Shown in pieces: positions 58,955 through 64,000 of a DNA stretch of 64,000 bases (position 1 is the stretch's first letter; every line of letters starts with the position of its first letter). The stretch covers positions 7,077,001 to 7,141,000 of the forward strand of contig NZ_JAVDYC010000001.1 in assembly GCF_031458255.1 (NCBI RefSeq), read 5' to 3'. The notes beneath the pieces were generated by a model, which was not told the origin of the DNA, ran no database searches, and was given only the letters and a program-made list of their open reading frames with translations. Source of the stretch: Catenuloplanes niger (GTDB lineage: Bacteria; Actinomycetota; Actinomycetes; Mycobacteriales; Micromonosporaceae). The position numbers and the translations under genes were made by a program.

Positions 58955-59710
58955 GTGCCCGCGAATCGCATCGCTCTGGTCACCGGAGCCAATCAAGGTA
59001 TGGGCCGGCAGGTCGCCGAGAAGCTGGCCGCCGACGGCGTCGCCGTCTACGTCGGCTCTCGCGATCTGGCCCGGGGCAAGGAGGTGGCTGCCCAGATCGG
59101 CGCAGGCGCCAGCGCGCTGCAGCTGGACGTGACCGACACCGCATCGGTCGCCGCGGCCGCGGATCAAATCCGGACGGACGCCGGCCGACTCGACCTTCTC
59201 GTCAACAACGCCGCCATTTCGACCACGCGAACCGGGCCGTTCGCCATGGTCGACCGCCGCGCCCTGGCGAGGGTGAGCACGGCGCCGCTCGACGAGATGC
59301 GGAGCGTCTGGGAGGTGAACGTCTTCGGCGTCCTGACGGTGTACCAGGCCATGCTGCCCCTGCTGCGTGAGTCCCCGCACGCCCGCATCGTGAACGTGAC
59401 AAGCGCGCTGGGCTCGCTGACGCTGGCCGCCGACCCGCACAGCGGGCTCCGCTCGACCTTCGAACCGATCTACTCCGCCTCGAAGACCGCGCTCAACGCC
59501 GTGACGCTGGCGATGATGATCGAACTAGAGGAGACCGACATCAAGGTCAACCTCGTCTCGCCGGGCTTCGCGCGCACTGCCCTGGTGAACTTCGAGGGGA
59601 CGGAGTCCGTCGAGGACGCCGCCCGCGAGATCGTTCGGGTGGCCTCGCTCGGCCCGGACGGCCCGACCGGCACGTTCACCACCTGGGACGGCGTGCCGCT
59701 GCCCTGGTAA
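58955..59710 (+). CDS. SDR family oxidoreductase
   Basis: 251 residues from GTG at 58955, with GAGAGG about ten bases upstream; an in-frame ATG at 58892 would add 21 atypical residues. The cofactor motif TGANQGMG, NNAA, the Ser in NVTSALGS, YSASK and PGFARTA are all present. The C-terminus (GPTGTFTTWDGVPLPW) is characteristic of the carbonyl-reductase-like SDR subgroup. The substrate is not evident. It pairs with the divergent XRE/MmyB regulator. Confidence 0.9.
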   Translation: MPANRIALVTGANQGMGRQVAEKLAADGVAVYVGSRDLARGKEVAAQIGAGASALQLDVTDTASVAAAADQIRTDAGRLDLLVNNAAISTTRTGPFAMVDRRALARVSTAPLDEMRSVWEVNVFGVLTVYQAMLPLLRESPHARIVNVTSALGSLTLAADPHSGLRSTFEPIYSASKTALNAVTLAMMIELEETDIKVNLVSPGFARTALVNFEGTESVEDAAREIVRVASLGPDGPTGTFTTWDGVPLPW

Positions 59711-60010
59711 GGACCATCAGTAGGGCTGCGCGTGGCCCGCGTGAGCGGAGCATGCCCGATCGGCGGTCAGGATCGCGGTGAGCCAGTAGTGGGATCATCT
59801 CGTCGGCGCGCAGGCGCTGGCCGATCCCAGCGGTGAAGGACCCGCGGTCGAAGCGGTCGGCGGCGACCACGTCCGGCTGGGCGGCCAGCGCCGCCTGCAG
59901 CCAGTCCTCGGGTGCATGCGCGCGACGCGCCTAGATCAGGTCGCCGACCTCGTCGTCGAAGCCCAAGCCCCAGCGCACGCCGCCGCCGGCGGAGACGTGG
60001 ATTTGTTCGG
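59676..60010 (-). pseudogene. Degenerate coding remnant, unknown family
   Basis: Read on the minus strand, a frame with natural-looking composition runs from about 60010 (EQIHVSAGGGALGLGFDDEV) through one in-frame TAG at about 59932 to DWLQAALAAQPDVVAADRFD and GIGQRLRADEMIPLLAHRDP. I do not recognise the family. The in-frame stop and lack of a proper start suggest decay. The rest of 59711-60424 contains only the short ORF at 60230. Confidence 0.35.
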
Positions 60011-60229
60011 CCAGCGCCTCGCGAGTGAGGTGTCGAGTCCGGGGTGGTCACCTCGCCGGGAACCGGGCCAGCACGGCGGCCGCTGCGGGCAGGGACGTTC
60101 GTCGTGGACGACCCATCGCAGGGGGCCGCGGTGGTCGTCCACGCGGCCTGGATGCGCTTCGTGCGAGATCTCGAGCCCTGCTGGGGACGCTATCGGGGTC
60201 GGCACCCAGTTGGGCTCGACACAAGGTCG

Positions 60230-60409
60230 TCAGACTTCCTCCTCCGATCGGTGGTCGGGGTGCGTTACGTCGGCCCGGGTGGCCAGGTGCAGCGGTAGCG
60301 GAGCGACAGTGCGGTCGTCCCACACGATTGTGTGGTCGCAGAACCGTGCGGTGAGGGTCGCCAGCTGTCGTGGAGACCACGTTCCGGGCCAAGGAATGGC
60401 GATCTCCAT
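60230..60409 (-). pseudogene. 59-residue ORF, probably a gene clipped by IS insertion
   Basis: ATG at 60409 opens 59 residues with balanced composition (MEIAIPWPGTWSPRQLATLT, then FCDHTIVWDDRTVAPLPLHL). Family unknown. The frame continues upstream for four codons and then meets a TAG at the TA target site of the IS630 insertion at 60423-60424. The true N-terminus was therefore probably cut off by the transposon. It could still be a complete small gene. Confidence 0.4.
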
Positions 60410-61048
60410 GCCGTTGTAGGACTAATGCGACGTTCCTCAAATGGGCGACTATCGGTTGATCTGTTTTCTACGTAACGATTGATGCAGGAGATGTCGTCTC
60501 GCGAAGGCGGTGATTGATGTGCCTGCTCCGGTTATTGCCCGTCTCGCGGTAGACGAGGATGAGCAGGCGCGGGTGCGCAAACTGGCGCTGGCAAGGCATG
60601 CGCCGGCGGACTGGGTGCTACGGGCCAGGATCGTGGCCGCCTCATGGGACGGACGCTCGGTGCCGGAGATCGCCGGGCAGGTCGGATGTCACGCGCGGAC
60701 GGTGCGGTCATGGATCCACCGGTTCAACGCCCGTGGTGTCGAGGGGCTCGGGGACCGGCAGCGTTCGGGCCGGCCACGCCGGCTCACCGAGGACGATCGG
60801 TCGCGGATCGTGGCACTGGTCAAGACGACGCCACCGGGCCGGTTGCACTACACCCCGGCTGACGAGGAACTGGTCCAGGACGACGAGACATCCACTGCCG
60901 CGGTGTGGTCCCTGGACTCGTTGACAGAGGCCGCGAACGCCAAGGGCATCGCCGTCGGCCGTTCGCAGGTGCGGCGGATCCTGCTCGCGGACGGCGCCCG
61001 ATGGCGGCAGGTCCGGTCCTGGGCGGTGTCCAAGGACAAGGAGTTCGT

Positions 61049-61055
61049 CCCAAAA
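61049..61055 (+). promoter_or_regulatory. Slippery heptamer C CCA AAA, candidate programmed -1 frameshift site
   Basis: In the zero frame the codons are CCA (61050-61052) and AAA (61053-61055) preceded by C, an exact X XXY YYZ heptamer. A -1 slip moves translation from the N-terminal frame, which would end at 61133, into the frame coding for the DDE domain. Programmed -1 shifting is known in several IS630 elements. Confidence 0.65.
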
Positions 61056-61411
61056 GGACAGCCGTCATCGATCTCTACACCCGCACGCCCGAGGACACCA
61101 CGGTCGTCTGCGTCGACGAACTCGGCCCGCTGATCCCACGCGTCTACCCGGCTCAGCCTGGCTGGACCGCCGATGGCAACCGGGTCAAGGAAGAGGTCGC
61201 CTACTGGCGTGAGCCGGAGAAGACCTGGGTCTACGGCGGGCTGCGCATCCATGACGGGCACGCGGTCACGATGTGCGCCGACCGCCGCAACAGCCTCTGC
61301 TACCAGAACTTCCTCGCCCTGCTGGAGACCGACAACCCGGTCGGGCAGATCGTCGTGGTGACCGACAACCTGTCCTCTCATACCTCGGTTTCCACCCGCG
61401 CATGGCTTACT

Positions 61412-62405
61412 GAGGTGATCTCAACGAGGACTTGCGGCGCGGTTCTGCTGTAGACACGGGCATATCGGGTCGAAGCGGATGGTGCTGGATATGGGCGTGG
61501 AGCCATCGATAGACAGGTTCTTGCGACGGAACAGGTCTACGAGAGGGCTCCACGTGATCGCTTATCCTGCCATGCTCGACGTGCCCAGGGAACTGGTGCG
61601 CTACCTTGCCCAGCTGCTGTCCGCCGAACGGCGGGCGAGGGGCACCCGTCGCGGGACACGGTCGTTGACCTGCTTCTACCAGGCGCTGCTGGTCATAGTG
61701 TGGTTCCGCAAAGCCGAAGACGCCACGGTGCTGGGCGCCGGGTTCGGGATCTCCCGGGCCACCGTTTACCGGTATCTCGCCGAAGGCATCACCGTGCTGT
61801 CCGCCCAGGCACCTGATCTGCATGAGGCGTTACAACGGGCCGCCGACGAGGGCTGGGCGTTCGTCATTCTGGACGGCAAGCTGTTCGACTGTGACCGCCT
61901 CGCGGAGACCGCCACCAGCGTGAAGGGCGAGACGATCGACGCCTGGTACTCGGGAAAGCACCGGGACTTCGGCGCGAACGTCCAGGCCGTCATGCGCCCT
62001 GACGGGCTGATCATCTGGACCTCACCGTCACTGCCCGGGCATATGCATGATCTCAGCTGCGCTCAGCAGCTGGGCGTCACCGCCGCGTTGAACTGGGCCG
62101 CCGCCGAACTGCAGCTGCCGGCCCTCGCCGACGCCGGCTACGAAGGAGCAGGTCACGGCATCAAAACCCCCACCAAACAACCGGCCGGCGGCCGGCAACT
62201 CGCGGTGGCGAACCGGACGGTGAACCGGCTGCTACGCGGCCTGCGCTGGCAAGGCGAACGCGGCTTCGCCATCCTCGTCGGCCGCTGGAAAACGCTACGC
62301 CATACCACCGCCAGCCCACGACGAATCGGTGACATCGTCGCCGCCGCACTTCACCTCACCCACTTCGAATACCGAATCCTGCCCGAAACTCACTGAGATC
62401 ACCTC
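61412..62405 (+). mobile_element. IS112-like (IS5 family) element inserted in the outer IS630
   Basis: The 994-base element has perfect 12-base terminal inverted repeats (GAGGTGATCTCA at 61412-61423, complement at 62394-62405) and a three-base target duplication ACT (61409-61411 and 62406-62408). Deleting it rejoins the codons for WLTEHPR in the outer transposase. Intact and potentially active. Confidence 0.9.
61554..62396 (+). CDS. IS5-family (IS112-like) transposase
   Basis: 280 residues from GTG at 61554, with GAGAGG seven bases upstream. The start matches the usual family start (VIAYPAMLDVPRELVRYLA). The HTH region is GFGISRATVYRYLAEGI. The DDE domain shows VILDGKLFDCDRLAE, SVKGETIDAWYSGKHRDFGA, ALADAGYEGAGHGIKTP and the C-terminal RGFAILVGRWKTLRH with GDIVAAALHLTHFE. 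No frameshift or stop is present, so it is probably functional. Confidence 0.92.
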   Translation: MIAYPAMLDVPRELVRYLAQLLSAERRARGTRRGTRSLTCFYQALLVIVWFRKAEDATVLGAGFGISRATVYRYLAEGITVLSAQAPDLHEALQRAADEGWAFVILDGKLFDCDRLAETATSVKGETIDAWYSGKHRDFGANVQAVMRPDGLIIWTSPSLPGHMHDLSCAQQLGVTAALNWAAAELQLPALADAGYEGAGHGIKTPTKQPAGGRQLAVANRTVNRLLRGLRWQGERGFAILVGRWKTLRHTTASPRRIGDIVAAALHLTHFEYRILPETH

Positions 62406-62626
62406 ACTGAGCATCCACGAATCCGGCAGGTGTTCATTCCGAAGAACGCCTGCTGGCTCAACCTTCAGGAACCGTGGTGGCGAATGTTTCGCCGACAGGG
62501 ACTCGCTGGACAGCAACTGGCCAGTGGCAACGACATTCGCCGTGTGACCGTGGTGGCAACCGCCCAGCTCAACGCGAAGGCCAAGCCCTGGATCTGGGGC
62601 CGGCCACCACCACCGAAACGCGTCTA

Positions 62627-63903
62627 CTGGGCTGTCCACGAACGTTCACCGGGTCTGAGACACGCCGGGCGGCTTGCGCCGCCCGGCGGTGGTTCGGGGG
62701 CAGTCTCGGCAGCGTTGTTCGCTGACGAGGGTGGGTGGTGTGGGGTGGCTGAGCCGGTACGGGCACGGCGGTTGACCCAGGACGAGGGCCGCAGGCTGCA
62801 ACAACTCGTCCGGCGCGGGAAGCACGACTCGGTCCGGGTCCGCCGGGCGTTGATCATCATGGCGTCCGCGTCCGGGACCCCGGTCCCGGCGATCGCCCGG
62901 CTGGTCGCCGCGCATGAGGACACGGTCCGGGACGTGATCCACATGTTCAATCAGATGGGGCTGGCCTGCCTAAACCCTCAGTGGGCGGGCGGCCGTCCCC
63001 GCCGGATCAGTGAAGACGACGAAGCGTTCATCGTCACGACGGCCACGCAACACCCGCGCCGGCTCGGGCAGCCCTTCACCCGGTGGAGCCTGCGGAAACT
63101 CGCCGACTACCTCGCCGGCCGTGATGCCGCCCGGCGGGTGGTCGTCAGCCCGGAGCGGCTGCGGCAACTTTTGCATGACAACGACGTGTCCTGGCAGCGC
63201 ACACGCACCTGGAAGGAATCGTCGGATCCGGACTTCGACGCGAAACTCGACCGGATAGAGCAGGTCACGAACGCGTTCCTGGACCGGTGTTTCGCCTTCG
63301 ACCAGTTCGGGCCGCTATCGATCCGCCCGCACCACGGCAGCACGTGGGCACCGCGATCCGATCCGGGCCGGCTGCCCGCGACCTACACCCGCACGCACGG
63401 CATCCGCTACTTCCACGGCTGCTACAGCCTCGGCGACGACCAGCTCTGGGGAGTCGTCCGCCGCCGCAAAGGCGCAGATCACAGCCTCGCCGCGCTGCAA
63501 TCGATCCGCGCGGCGCGGCCGGACGGGGCACCGATCTACGTCATCCTCGACAACCTGTCGGCGAACAAGACCGCGAAAATCCGCCGGTGGGCGGCCCTCA
63601 ACAAGGTCGAGTTGTGCCTGACCCCGACCAGCGCGTCCTGGGCCAACCCGATCGAGGCCCAGTTCGGACCACTCCGCACGTTCGTCATGGCCGGCTCGGA
63701 CCACCCGAACCACACCGTCCAGACCGGCGAGCTGCAGAAATACCTACGCTGGCGCAACGCCAACGCCCGCCACCCCGACGTCCTGGCCGCCCAACGACGC
63801 GAACGCGCCCGCATCCGCAGCGAACGCCAACACCGCTGGGGTCGACCACGCACCCAGACCGCCGCCTAACCCCGGACCCGGCAAACGTTCGTGGACAGCC
63901 CAC
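62627..63903 (+). mobile_element. Second IS630-family element nested in the outer IS630
   Basis: Ends share TGGGCTGTCCACGAACGTT (left, from 62628) and its complement (right, to 63902), followed by a further near-match, about 27 of 30. TA at 62625-62626 and 63904-63905 is the target duplication. Removing it restores codons VYR in the tail of the outer transposase. Its ends and protein differ from the outer element, so it is a separate IS type. Confidence 0.88.
62745..63869 (+). CDS. IS630-family transposase (inner element)
   Basis: 374 residues from GTG at 62745. The frame runs on upstream through the outer element's fragment, so that longer frame is a fusion artefact. The HTH (VPAIARLVAAHEDTVRDVIH) and linker helix-turn-helix (RWSLRKLADYLAGRDA) precede the DDE domain. 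There, CFAFDQFGPLSIRP gives the first Asp, VILDNLSANK the second, and PTSASWANPIEAQFGPL the Glu. A complete C-terminus with basic tail follows (RERARIRSERQHRWG). All catalytic residues are present and the frame is intact. Confidence 0.9.
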   Translation: MAEPVRARRLTQDEGRRLQQLVRRGKHDSVRVRRALIIMASASGTPVPAIARLVAAHEDTVRDVIHMFNQMGLACLNPQWAGGRPRRISEDDEAFIVTTATQHPRRLGQPFTRWSLRKLADYLAGRDAARRVVVSPERLRQLLHDNDVSWQRTRTWKESSDPDFDAKLDRIEQVTNAFLDRCFAFDQFGPLSIRPHHGSTWAPRSDPGRLPATYTRTHGIRYFHGCYSLGDDQLWGVVRRRKGADHSLAALQSIRAARPDGAPIYVILDNLSANKTAKIRRWAALNKVELCLTPTSASWANPIEAQFGPLRTFVMAGSDHPNHTVQTGELQKYLRWRNANARHPDVLAAQRRERARIRSERQHRWGRPRTQTAA

Positions 63904-64000
63904 TACCGACTGAAAATGACGTACAGGATTTAAGGAACGTCGCACTAGGTCCCGAGGTCGCCTCAGAGACTCCAGTCCAGTGCGGTGCCGACGTGGAGGA

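Larger units (their letters stand above)
60510..63933 (+). pseudogene. IS630-family transposase, split by two insertions
   Basis: Pieces are 60510-61055 (frame of 60510), then after a -1 shift to 61411, then 62409-62626, then 63906-63933 ending in TAA. Joined, they give the N-terminal HTH (VPEIAGQVGCHARTVRSWIH), a linker, the DDE domain (VVCVDELGP and VVVTDNLSSHTS), and the C-terminal QVFIPKNACWLNLQEPWW and PWIWGRPPPPKRVYRLK. Every junction restores the reading frame exactly once the inner ISs and one copy of each duplication are removed. The first shift is at a slippery heptamer and may be programmed; the insertions inactivate the gene. Confidence 0.85.
60425..63945 (+). mobile_element. Outer IS630-family element, interrupted twice
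   Basis: Left end ATGCGACGTTCCTCAAAT (60425-60442) matches the right end in reverse complement, GTGCGACGTTCCTTAAAT (63928-63945), at 16 of 18 positions. TA dinucleotides at 60423-60424 and 63946-63947 are the IS630/Tc1-type target duplication. Removing the two inner elements and their duplications leaves about 1245 bases, the normal IS630 size. Its transposase is described separately. Confidence 0.85.

Noticed and set aside
60044-60298. 84-residue plus-strand frame between the SDR gene and the transposon
   Set aside because: No ribosome site and no recognisable domain; minus-strand frames explain the composition better.
62430-62744. Long N-terminal extension of the inner IS630 transposase
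   Set aside because: This part is the C-terminal fragment of the outer transposase that happens to read through the inner element's left end.

Overview
The window is very GC-rich DNA with strong third-position GC. Gene content points to a filamentous actinomycete, most likely a Micromonosporaceae-type organism (inference): tandem LuxR/LAL regulators, an actinobacterial PriA without helicase motifs, a MarP-like membrane protease, a mycosin-like S8 protein, LytR-CpsA-Psr, remnants of an actinomycete conjugative element and IS112/IS630-type insertion sequences. No tRNA, rRNA or CRISPR array was recognised.

Region 1 (about 1-24650) is the most unusual part. It holds two translationally coupled LAL regulators, two large repeat-built proteins of unknown function, a membrane protein with a LysM-like outer domain, a coupled pair of small WXG100-like proteins, two ECF sigma/anti-sigma pairs plus a third, short anti-sigma, a transglycosylase-like/ricin-lectin protein, a mycosin-like subtilase whose catalytic His and Ser are both replaced, and two discoidin-domain proteins. 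The set looks like a cell-envelope or type VII-secretion-like system, but no EccB/C/D/E is present. A promoter-like element, (T/C)GAAC(C/G/T)-N16-CGTT, stands before four of its transcription units and before the pseudokinase gene at 40172, suggesting one ECF-controlled regulon.

Region 2 (about 24650-51710) looks like ordinary chromosome with an envelope emphasis: a membrane HTH/carbohydrate-binding sensor, PriA, an LCP ligase, a 1845-residue LPVTG-anchored adhesin, a MarP-like protease, a MarR regulator with a divergent NTF2-like gene, a VWA lipid-free membrane protein, a pseudokinase with an external domain, a sulfotransferase, a secreted alpha-amylase, a membrane protein behind two TetR-type palindromes, a hydrolase with a divergent GlxA-like regulator, and an OmpR/histidine-kinase pair.

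Region 3 (about 51710-64000) is a decayed accessory region. It has truncated SpdB and FtsK/Tra-like genes of an integrative conjugative element, a truncated hydrolase, a multiply frameshifted oleate hydratase, and three regulator-plus-small-enzyme pairs (AraC/SnoaL, TetR/SDR, XRE/SDR). It ends in a nested transposon: one IS630 element (60425-63945) carries an IS112-like IS5-family element and a second, different IS630 element, each with readable terminal repeats and target duplications. The outer transposase can be reconstructed to its stop codon and contains a canonical -1 slippery heptamer.
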